This document shows, piece after piece, positions 50,118-61,500 of a stretch of DNA of 64,000 nucleotides. How positions within the stretch are numbered: the first letter of the stretch is position 1; each line of letters starts with the position of its first letter. A program made the position numbers and the translations under genes. The notes below the pieces were generated by a model, which was not told the DNA's origin, searched no databases, and saw only the letters and a list, made by a program, of their open reading frames with translations. The DNA is from Echinococcus granulosus. Taxonomy: Eukaryota > Platyhelminthes > Cestoda > Cyclophyllidea > Taeniidae. The stretch spans positions 221,436 to 285,435 of the forward strand of contig NW_020170404.1 of assembly GCF_000524195.1 (NCBI RefSeq), written 5' to 3'.

Positions 50118-53100
50118 ATGCCCATCTTCAGCAAAAAGTTCAGTCTGCCCAGGATGCCATCACGCAAGGCCTCCAGCATGACCAATCTGAGTCAACTGGA
50201 CGCCAGCACTCGCAGCAATGAGTTCGGTCTTGACTACGGTGTTGTCAAAGCCCGGCTGAGTGGTCGAAATCTCATCTTCAAAAACGGCCGTTGGCGAGTA
50301 GGTGAGTTCTTTCACTACTACTGATCGGGATCGGCTCGTCTAAATCGGTTGATTTGGTCGGTAATTGTCAAATGTGTCGAATTCCAAGTCCCTCTGATGT
50401 CTAATACGACTTAGCTTCTAGACCTGGGAGTTTTGGGGAGTCAGGGTCACGTCCGAAATCTATCTCTTTGTTCTAATACTGAATAGACATCGAAGATAAA
50501 GAGGATTCATGTGCATTCTATTCCTAATACAGTTAGTTTTAATCACCTTATTAGATGTAAAGCTAATGAGGGGAAAATGATTACGTGACAACTAAATCCT
50601 GGTTTTACATCCTAATAAATAGTTCCTTTCCACTTCTCCGTTCTCAGTAGTATGGTAGTATTCACTTAAAGTGTGTCCAACTACCCATTCAGGTTGCGAC
50701 TTGGCGTCCAAATCTTTGTAGTGGTCGGACGACTTCCCCTAGATACTTCTAGTATTTCTTTTCACTTCTAATATATGTTGGACACCAGCTGAAAGAAGCT
50801 AGAAGGTCCTCATTGGTACTGGAGAGAGTGAAAGATTTGATATTGGCTGGAGAATTCCTCATTCAGTGGTAAATTATTTCAGTTGGATTTTGTCTCAGAA
50901 TGCCATTTACAGTTGTCTATAGCGCGCTTACTTCCAAAAGTCGGAACCCCAAATAAAATAACGTCTTTTAAAGCCATACAACCTCACTGAGAAAAGTTAC
51001 CAACTCACTCAAGAGTGATTCTTTGGAAGACAGCCTTTATAAGGGCTTCAATAAAATTATCCACCTTTTATATTTCCTAATTACTATTATGTTGTGATAA
51101 AAATGTTCTAGAGGACGGTCATGGTGATAGCGGTGATGGGTCTGCGGGGAAGGAGACAGGTCAGCTGAAAAACGAGAATCGCAAACTCTACGAGGAGAAC
51201 AACCTCCTTAAAATCAAGGTGGATATTCTTCTCGATATGGTAAGTCAAGCACACTCAATTTTTTGCTTAACCTGGATTGAATTTATGGCGTCGAGTTGAT
51301 TCTTTGAATGGGTCCTATCAACGACGCGTGATGCGTATTCAATACCTTCAAAGTTGTCATCTTTTATCTTGGCAAGGGCAAATTTATGGGCAAAATGAAT
51401 GTGCAACGCACCTATTTCCTATTTACTTTGTTCAGCTAAACGATTCTTAAAATGGTGTCAAGATTTCACCGAAGGCGCCCTTTTTTATTTGCTCGGTTCT
51501 TCAGATCTTTCATACCTCATAGGGATTCTCACGCATGTCCTCCAAACTGCATCTGGAATTTGCGACGGAGAGTTTTGAAGTGTCACTGAAAAAAAATGCA
51601 TGACAGATGGACTGGTTTTCCGGTTTTGAAGCAGCCTTTCAACGTGATTACGTTTTTTAGCCAAAAAGTGCTTCAAAAATGGCGTTTAAATATTACTAGG
51701 AGTTTTTAAATGTCGTTTCTTTCGATGGGTGGACAAAAAACTGGCCTGAGAAAGTTAAAACTCTCTAGAGGCACCTTCCAAATGAACCATAGAAGAATGC
51801 CTGGCGCGGACGCATGTACAAACTCTAAAAGTTAGTGGGAAGCAGGACCATTTGGAACTTTATGTGTTCTGTGCCTCGAAAACGAAAACTTTAGACAGTA
51901 GGTTTTCTTTGTAGATTTATCAGGTTTTAAAAACCTCAAATTCAGGGCGAGTGCAGTGAACTAGAGTTGGATAGGTCACCGACCCTCGGCTTTGCACGGC
52001 AAGAATCAAAAACCTAGACTTTATGGAAAGAGCCAAGTGTACTCTGAAACCCACTCTAAGAAAATAAATTTTGTCTCTAGAAATAAAAGCAACAACTAGC
52101 TCTATTCACCTCTGTTTCTGTACCACTTTTCTTTCTCAACCGTCTCTTCTGTTTACCCCATGCTCACGTGATTGCCTAATATTAATGCCAAGAAGAGGTG
52201 ACAATCACTTTGGAGCTCGGAGAATCATCATCGGAGGCGTACGGAGAATGGGTTTGAGGTGAAGCAGTAACACCTCCTATCTCATCCTGATAGTGGGGTT
52301 TTACAGCGTCCTGAAGTGTGAGATCTTGTGCTGCCTTTTAGGAATGCGACTTTTTATCACTTTATGAAAAAGTTTTTTTGAACAATTGGAGTAGGTAAAT
52401 CTCAGCCGTAATTGCTGTTTAACCTCCAACAGGCGAGCAATTCCGTGTGTAGTCCGCCACAAGTGCTCAACGAAAGCATAGTCCTGTGCTTGCTTAATGA
52501 ACTTTGAAGTACGAAAGCACAAAAGCCATTTCCTATCACAATTCGGCAAATAAAGTAAAACAATTATCTCTAAGCCTTGTTACCATCTTACAGTGCATAT
52601 GGCACCCCACTCCCTTAGCTTACATGACTTCTTTCATGGTTTGTGGTGACCTAAAAAGATCTGTCTACAATCACCTGCACGTGACCAAAACTTGTTTTTG
52701 ACAAGTTACCCCCAAACTATTTCTGATCGGTTGAAATTGATGCAGCATCCTCGTGCATCACGAGGATCGCATTTTTCTGACCCCTTCTGGGTGGTGCATT
52801 ATGCTTCCACGCGAATCGTTTGAAGTTTTTGACGTTTTGGGGGGTAGACAAGCTCAAAATACACCGCATTTGTCCAAAATTTTGTGATCCAAGGAGTTAC
52901 GATAAAGGGACACTGGTAGAGAGCACACCAAAGGAGGCTGTGTCGACGGACTGCTTTAAAGGACATGCAAAATTTTGTATGAATTTTACAAGCGCGTTTA
53001 ATTTATAGCAAGTTATTTTGGAGGCCGTACCAAATTTCTCAATCACTTTTACCAGTGAATACGTCTGAGGAGAGAAGGATTGGGGGAGACATTTGAACAA

Positions 53101-54064
53101 CGAGACAAGGCGGCATTTGGCATCCCTCACTTTTACACTCCGTTTCGTCAACTATTTGACCGTTGAATAGGCAGTACTTCATTCTCTTTAAATGTTTGCT
53201 TCATTACCACTCGAACAAGATCCAACACCATCCATCAAATTTGGTTCCTAAAGCCATCGGGAGTACAGTTTTGTCATCGTGGTGACAGAAGCTTGTTTAC
53301 CGCTTCCACCATCGAGGGCTCCTAGAAGACGTACGGATAAAGGGTGATTAGATTAAAAAATGCGTTTTTGCTCTTTCCCTTTAGACTAATTAAATAATTC
53401 TTTGTAACTGTCAAGAAGGAGTCCAGTTGAAGCAAAGCTTTCAGACCGACGAGTAACAAGTTGGGCGTATTCAACTCCAGTTCGGGTGGTTTTACTAGTT
53501 GTTCTGGGCGACCCTTGGCCTCCTAGCAGAATGGCTAGATTTTCTTCTCAGCTTGAAGATTTTGGTTATTTATTTGCGATTTTCTTATCATCCTGTCGGT
53601 TAGTTCCAGAAGCTATCCTTTGCAGTCGATTGACTTCGCCGTCAGTGTATGTCGGCACAGCACTGGGTCTCCATAACACCGCTGTTACTTTATTCAGGCC
53701 TATTTAGTTTTGATAGTTATTCTGACTTTTAGTCTTTGCTTCATCACTGCCAACGGCAAGGCTGTTTGAATCAAAAATAACGCTTTAATCCTGTGTGAAA
53801 GTGTGGTTTAGTTCTATTGTCCACCTTTACTGGGTCGTAACTTCAGAGTTTTGAGATGTCTATTTGCCTACTGACTTCTTTATTATACGAATTCACTTCA
53901 GCCTTCTTGTATAATCTACTTACCGGTTTTGTGTCCCCCATTTTGAGCTGGCGGAAACAACCGCGGAGGTGCAATTGCAAGAGAACGAAATCGAGAGCCT
54001 CCGCAGTCTCATTCACCGAAAACCGCTCTCCACATTCTCCCAGCCCACCATGTCCACTGCCTGA
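50118..54064 (+). CDS. CBY1: Chibby homolog, basal-body and beta-catenin antagonist protein
   Basis: Exons 50118-50301, 51112-51239 and 53948-54064 join in phase to give 142 residues (human 126). Chibby binds the beta-catenin C-terminus in the nucleus and is part of the ciliary transition zone/basal body. Direct matches are MPIFSKKFS at the start, FGLDYGVVKARLSG and LIFKNGRW (human LGLEYGSPTMNLAG, LKFENGQW), then the coiled coil YEENNLLKIKVDILLDM (human LEEENNLLRLKVDILLDM), continued by LAETTAEVQLQENEIESLR in exon 3. Ser20 in the RKASSM context aligns with the human Ser20 phosphorylated for 14-3-3 binding. An acidic/Gly linker (about residues 62-76) precedes the coiled coil. Introns are 810 and 2708 nt with GTGAGT and GTAAGT donors. 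CTTGTAG 14 nt before the ATG could be a 5'-UTR or trans-splice acceptor. Confidence 0.96.
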
Positions 54065-54211
54065 CTATCCGGCTCTACCCGGTATTGCGCTCTCTTTGTT
54101 GTCTGTTTGTGTTTACTGAAATGTGCACTTATGTAAGGCAAATGTTTGTCCAATGCAATGTGTGATCAGGAACAGAAGAACTCGCATTCATACTGAGATA
54201 TTGAGTGATTA

Positions 54212-54217
54212 AATAAA
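54212..54217 (+). terminator. Polyadenylation signal of CBY1
   Basis: AATAAA 148 nt after the CBY1 stop, correct orientation. Confidence 0.6.
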
Positions 54218-54304
54218 ATGGCAATCATTTTTTTACCATTTGACATAGGTAAAGTAGAAACTAACTCACCAAGTGACTGATTTTCCGTATCGCGTGGTTA
54301 TTTG

Positions 54305-54506
54305 TATAGCGCCCTGAGAGCTCTCTGAAGACGAAGGAAGACGTAGAACTCGGGCAGAATATGTGCAGCTGAAGTACAGAAGGGTTTGGGGCTACTGCTG
54401 TGGCTCGAAGAAAAAGCTCCCCACCCCCAAGGGGAGGTATAATGATGGAGGTCCCAAGTGGCCCACTACCAAGACCAAGAGTTAAACAAACTATTAAGGT
54501 CTTATA
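54305..54506 (-). mobile_element. Solo LTR of the TRIM family
   Basis: A 202-bp LTR with the shared blocks TTTAACTCTTGG, CATATTCTGCCCGAGTT and CGTCTTC, flanked by a perfect 4-bp direct repeat TTTG at 54301-54304 and 54507-54510. The termini read TA...TA instead of TG...CA. Confidence 0.88.
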
Positions 54507-55715
54507 TTTGTACCTCCCGAAGATATTTACAAAATAACTGGTATCATAACGCCCTTGATATCAGGAATCTAGGGAAAAGATATATGTTCGTTTCGGACCC
54601 TATGAGGGCGGGAAGGCGTTCTCTATGTTCATTCGTTTCAAGCTACTACTAGTAAGCAGTTCTGCGATACAACAGTTGATCAGATGTTGTTGGACTTATC
54701 AATGTCATTTGTTAACACAGAAAATTTGGGTGCGTTTGAGAAAGCCAATTTGGACTCAAGAAAATATTCAGAGACAAGAAAGTGTCCGTCCCCCATTCAG
54801 TGTTTGTTTTAGTACAACCCATGAATGGCTGAATACATTACAAATTAACAGTTAATTTGATTAACTTTAACTGATAAACATTCAAAGCCCACTAATCACC
54901 AAAGCTGACTTTGTAATCTAGAGTCGATTACAAAGTGTAATTTACTGTAATTGCCTCTGTGGTGCTACTTATAATATTTGATAAGTAGTGTACATACCAC
55001 CATTTACTTTGGCACATTGGACGGAAGGGATGAATGTTATTAACTTCGTAACTTTTATAACCATTAAGCTGATGTGGTATTGACAAAGTGAGTACAGCGA
55101 GACTGAGCAATCTAATTTTCAGAGGGTAACTGGCATGACATACAGGTCAAAGGCATTTGCTTTCAGAGCGTTGATAAAACATCACATAATTTTCAGAGCA
55201 CTATTCATTCATTTTTTAAAGCTGACTGTAGACACAACAAATAATTTATCAAGCACTTGTTGGTAATTTTAGATCCTTTAAGTACATGTTGGGTCATTCC
55301 ACGAGTTACACAATAAAAACCATTTTCGCGAGGATGAGATGCTCGATCTATGCGGATCCCCGGTGATCTCCATGCAAAGTTCTTCCTTGGTTAACTTCCA
55401 GAACCACATCTCGTAATATGCATCAAAGGAATGGTTGATAAAAAATCTCAACAAGCTTTTTAAAGGTTGGCTTTAATCTACAGACCGCTAAATTGACTAT
55501 AAGCAGGTGGTGCTGCAATCTTAATAGCACAAAATGCTCAATTTTTATGAATACAGATGATGTGTCCTTAAGTAGGCAGCATTCAAAGCAGCATACGATT
55601 TTTTCCAATGGTAGTAAAGGACATTTGCAACGCAAATTATTAAGAATTGAACAATTCAATATTTTCACGACTTTAAGTTAATGAGAAACTAGACTTGCTG
55701 CGACGGTGAGTAGTC

Positions 55716-55913
55716 TGTAGCGTCCCGAGACTCCCTGAAGACGAAAGAAGACAAAATACTCGGGCAGAATATATATATTCAGCACGGAGAAGGTGTCTGG
55801 GCTATTGGCATGGCCCAAAAGGCCAGCCCACCCAGCGGGGTACAAGGGGGCTAATTCGAAGTACAAAAGTGGCGCCTCACTAGAACCGAGGGATAAACCA
55901 CTATCGTATTACA
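55716..55913 (-). mobile_element. Solo LTR of the TRIM family
   Basis: A 198-bp LTR starting TGTAATACG and ending CGCTACA, flanked by a perfect 4-bp target duplication AGTC (55712-55715 and 55914-55917). This is the best-preserved boundary pair in the window and defines the LTR ends. Confidence 0.92.
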
Positions 55914-58565
55914 AGTCGAATTGTCGATTGGTCAGAATTTAAAGAAATGGGAATATGAAGATCGGCAGTAAAAATTTAAAGTGCGGTAATGCCCCTAAAC
56001 ATACAAAACCACCTACAAAAGGTAATGAGAAGTGGAAATGGTAAATTTGGTTGCATATTGTGGCGCAGTAAAACAAGCTGCTATTTGGTTGGATGTATAT
56101 TAAACCATGTGGCCTGTAACACCACTTTACGACAGCTTTCTGCCCCTGCTAATAGTTTCGCAGCCCTCTTTTACATTTTGCAACCGCGTATTACAATATA
56201 TCATTCACGTTAGGAAGCAAAAGAGGTAAAGTATCTATAAAATTTTAACATTGTTTCACAGCCTACTCTATTATTCGTTCTTTTGTTAGGTGTACTTTAA
56301 TATAGCTGTGACTATAAGCATATAAAAAGGAACTACATACCACCCTTATAGCATACTAAGTAATTTTTCACGAACTTTCCAAATGGGATAAAATGCAGGT
56401 TGTTTTACTTGGTCAGAAATGACCTTAACTCTGTGTGGCGACTAAATTCATTGGTGTTCCTCGGTGTCATTGATGCAAATGGTTTCAAGTGTTGAGTTGA
56501 TGTACCCAACCCCATCAGCTTTGTGGATTTCTCTTAGTTTTACGGAAGATCTTATCGCAGAACAGGAAAATGTACTCAACAGGTTAAATCTCATGGAAGT
56601 AACAGGTTGAAAGCAGGGGAAATTGTATGGGGTTAACAAAACCCCAAAAATTTTATTCACTTCCTGAGTCTCAGAAGTTACAAAAGGTTGTTTTGTGTCC
56701 ATATTTTTATGTAAGAGTGATGGGATTAACAATTGGAATGTGTCATTGAAAAGTGCTGGAAATAATACGATGCCCATATCGAAAAGTGGGAACCGTGCCA
56801 CGTACCTAGGTCATTCATTGTTAGCTTGGCCTTTCTAGATACCGATTAAATGACTTTCCTTATATTAAAATGAATGGGTTTGGGTGATCTTCAAATGTGC
56901 ATTGTTCCCATTTCGCCCATTTTTGCTCAGCGTTTTTCTTGCCCGTTGCATTTGCTATAAATTCTTGTGGGGAGTCTGTCACTCCAAATACAACAAAGTT
57001 TTTTTGTTTTTGTTGAAAAAATTGGTCCATTTTGCTGTGTAATAGGTGTGGTTTTGCACTGGACCCCCAGAGAAAGCAATGACCTTATTACCTCGAGGTA
57101 ATGGCCGAAAGCTAAATAGGCGTGGCAAAAAAAATGATCTATTCTCATGGGGAAAGCCTGGCCAATAGTGTCCCCCAAATGGGTGTTGGTGGGGCTGAGA
57201 AATTAACGTTTTATCAAGTTTTGCAATGAAGACGGTTAATTTACATAATGACAGCGTGGTAGAGGCTCGCTAAGACGAGTACCAACCGACTGGAAAGTTA
57301 CTACTCTGTGCTACCTAACCAAAAAATAACTTTTAATTGCCTACAAAAGTGGTCATTTCTTGACCATTTGGTAGTAAGGGACCTTATTTATACTTCTCCA
57401 TCTTGAGGCCCCTTTAATGGGATTCTATTCAGCTGGACCCAACATAACTCTTATCTTTATCTATAATGAAGCTTTTCTCCATTCCATTTCTTTGAAATAG
57501 CTGTGATTAAGGGTAGTTGGTATGTCTCCTCAATTTAGATAGTTTGTGGCTTCTACCTTCTTTCATATCTATTATAGAGTTCAAACTAATCTTCGCTTAT
57601 CTTGGTAACTGTTTGAAATGATTCATTTTAAATTCGACTACATACGCAGGTGATGTTTTGACTTTCTTGCTCGGCTTTAGTGACTTACATCAACAGTCGG
57701 GCACCTATGGGCCAAATAGTTGACGGTTGCAATGTTTTAAAGTATCAGGAGCATCTAGTGCATCCCAATTTTAGCGAATTATGCTTAGTGCCTCTGCAAT
57801 ACGGTTCTGCAGATGCCTGAGCAGGAAACCTTCATAGAACACCAGAAAGCTTTACAGAAGCTTTAAAAATCAAGTAAAAATACCGAGAGAACAAACAGAC
57901 AGCAATCCCATTAGCCAATGGCTAGATCGGATTGGGAATTCCGCTCTCCGTAAATAGTCCGTATCCCTTCAATTTGTGGAGCTCCTTGTATTTATCAGAA
58001 TAATATTTCCAGAAATGTTAAGGTTTCATTCAGGCTAGCATTTCCTGCTCATTTGTTCAATTCACCTTCCGCCAATCCTTTAAACTATTGAAAGATTTGT
58101 AGCCTTTACAAATATGCCATTTCTTTGAATGAACAAAGTGTGGGCACTAGATATGGATCTCACTGCCCCTCAAGCTAATTTGTGCCTCCTCTGCAATAAA
58201 GTGACTATTTTAATTTGAGACGGAAAGGCACTAAAGAAGCCCCGGTTCCACCCTTCCGTTGGCCTGCCACAAACACGAAGGGGGTCAATTGATAGGAAAA
58301 GACATGATATTCCGTCAGTCAGTTATTGTGTACACGCACATACGCACACTTTTGTGAAGCAAGGTCCCGGTGATGTAGGAGGGGCAGTGAGGGCGAGAAG
58401 CAACAGGGGTGAACACGGGTGGTGCAAGATAGAGGAGGGCGCGAGAAATACGTCCCAGTAACTACAATACACCTCAACATCATCATCTAGAAATCACAAT
58501 GCGCAGAGGAAATAAATAGTGAGGAGTGGAGTGAGAGAGGAGAAAGGGAGGAGCGTTGGGGTCTC

Positions 58566-61500
58566 TCAGAAGCCCACAATGTAGCAGTAGTTCTCCAGTG
58601 ACGAGAGCAGCACATATATGAGCCAGAGGAGAAGAAAGAAGATGGCAGAGGCCCACTTAATACTGGCGCGAGGACCACCCAGTTCTCCACCGCCAAGAGA
58701 GGGTTTACGACGCAGCACAAGCAGTGCAATTGCAAAGAGGGCGAAGATGCAGAAAATGGTAACGGAAAAACCAAGAGAGCCGGCAGGCACTACGAAGGTG
58801 GAGCCACGCACCCAATGGACGATAGCCGCGATAGTCCAGGCCACGCCGATGCCCAGGAACACATTCACCGCGTTGCTGCCGGTCACATTGCAGATCGAGG
58901 AGTCGGCGTACTTGTCACCAATAGCTGCCACCTTGCTTGCAAAGGTGTCTAGTCAAAATCAACGGACAATCATAGATTGCGAAGCTTCTGTACCGATTCT
59001 ACCCATTAGAACTTTGGAGCTATGCACTATAATCGGGATTATGGATTACACAAAATTAGAAAGAAGTACCTCTCAATCAAGTGTAGTAAGCGGATACATT
59101 AAGCTATAGTTGAACAAAAGGAAGTTCTTTAAATGCAACTAGGACTCCGGAAGAGGGTAAATTTAACTGGAAGAACTTATGAGGATCTGTTTACCCTCCT
59201 GCACGCAAGTAAACCTATCACGGTATTTACGCGTACATAGGGAAGCAATAAGTCTTCGGCATTAGTTTACTCTCTAGGCTTTCTGCCAATTCATGTTGAA
59301 GGAATAGCAGCTCTCTGTTTATTTACCCCTACCAAGACCTTTTACACAAACAGTGTTTGCAAATGTCACGAGAAAGTGAGCACGACATTGAGATATCGTC
59401 TCCGCATAAAGTAGATGATAAAGCGGCATTTTGTCCGGTACAGTTAGCTTCCTGAAACTGACAGTCAGCAATTACAGCGTGAATTTTCGACTCGTTGTAA
59501 GATCTCATTTAGGTGAGGAATTTTAACCGAGCATCATGATTAACAAATTTCCAAGAGAGGATGGCTCAACATTAGTATGAAAAAGGACTGTATGGTCAGA
59601 AGACCATGCCTCGCAGCCCTCCTTTGATGGATGATAAATCTCTCGCAACACCATTATGACCTCGATTGAAGCGATGGCAGAGGGCGCTACAGTTTCTTAC
59701 GTTTATTCTGCCAAAATGGATCCGTTACTAATGGTACGTGCAAAAAGCAGGAAGAAACCGTCAAATGGATGCCTAGACAACAGGACTTACATACCCTCTT
59801 GCAAACTCGCAACTCCTTTTACAAAGTCTGGCATAAAGAAGAATCTTGACAGGCAGTGATCTTACTATTAACCTAATTTATGAACACTTTTAGCTGATGA
59901 CAACTTGGCATCCGAACAGAAAGGTTAGACTATGGCACCAAAAGTCATATCAGGTATCAATAAAGATGCTAGGAAATTGATGGTGCAGCAGTGAGTTTAG
60001 GCATAAAAGCTGTCTTTCAAAGTTGTCTTTTAGCACAGCAGATTTGCAGGTAATTCCAGAACCTAATCCAGTTGCATGAGCTAAAGGGCCTCAGAAGATT
60101 CTGGAGGCACGTAATGTTGTAAAATTGAGAGGACTAGCTTTCATTCAGGCAGAGGGAGCAGGTAGACTTACCGGGTAGACTTGTGCCCAAAGCGACAAAG
60201 GTGGTGGAGGTGACGGCATCAGTCAGACCGACAGTGCATCCGAAGGCGGAGGCCAGATCACCGATGATGGCCGTGAGGAAGCCAATTACGATTATGCTCA
60301 CCACAAAGCACACCCAACCGCCGGCGTATTCTAATTGTCAAAAGAATGGAAAAAAATTATTCACAAAAACCCATTTTTGGCAGCACTCAAAATAAAATTA
60401 GTGGGTGTCCCCATCACGCCGACATTAAAAGCCACTGCGACACGGTCATTGACTTCCTCTGTACAATCAGTGAGGTAAACTTATAGACACCGTCGTCTGA
60501 TTACCACCTCACGCATAAATAGGGCGCCCTGGATCAGCAGAAATGACGACAACACAGTAAAAATCATTTTAGCAGGTCCATTGTGCATTTTTCCATCTAC
60601 CTACAGTCCTTGAAACCCCACCGCCCGACAGTACGTCGTGAAAGGAGAGAAATTTTGAAGAGTAGCAACAGTACAACGCTTATTGCTCTCGAATTTAGAT
60701 TTTCACTTGTAAAGTTTAAGGGGAGACTTAATATGTTACCTTGCCTCAAATGAATTGCGAAATCAAATCCAAAAGACCTCATGCTACTTCTTCCAGGGAG
60801 AGAAGTGGCATGAGAAATTAAAAGCATTGCTAAGAACAGAGTGTTATTTTGTAGAAAAGACTAGAAATTCAGGATTTGTAATGAACCACCTTGTCTTCTT
60901 TTCAATCATGATACAAATTACCCGTGAAGTTTACCAGTCAAATCTCCGTTATAGACAACCAATAATACCATCTTTTGGATGGAGGGAAACACAAGTCCTC
61001 ATGAACTTTCTCACCCCAAAAAAGTGCCGCAATTTGTGATCCAAATTAATTTTTAATAGTTGTGGGAAAGACTGTGGTAGCCTGTAGCAGGAGCGTGTAT
61101 ATTTTATGCGGTACTGGAGGACGGAAGCGAACCTCTGCCGCGAAAACTGCTATTTTGTACTGGAAAATGGAAACTTTTCAGTTTAGTTCCCTTTAATAAA
61201 CAGTTGGAAACATCTCTCTTTCCCCACACTAGTTACATAAAAAAACAGCAAGCCAATTAAGCTTCCTGCATTTCTCGTCATTTAGACTTGGATCATTTAC
61301 ACAGCCATGGATCAGTCATCTTTTGTGATTACGAACAACAATAAAATTGGCATCGGTGTGAGATCCAGTGAAATTACTGAATAATTTAGCTTGCTGTCAG
61401 ACGTCAACCGAATCATCGGTGTTGATGGGCATGGTGGTAGCAATCTTCGTTGCACACCTGCTATTGAAAGTCGGTGGGTGCCAAACCCGGCACACCCATT

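Larger units (their letters stand above)
54218..58565. other. CBY1-NCX intergenic region
   Basis: Contains the two solo LTRs with intact target duplications. The remainder is AT-rich with no credible exon. The NCX 3' UTR would run from 58565 leftwards. Confidence 0.5.

Noticed and set aside
58618..59109. 163-codon plus-strand frame
   Set aside because: Antisense shadow of the last NCX exon.
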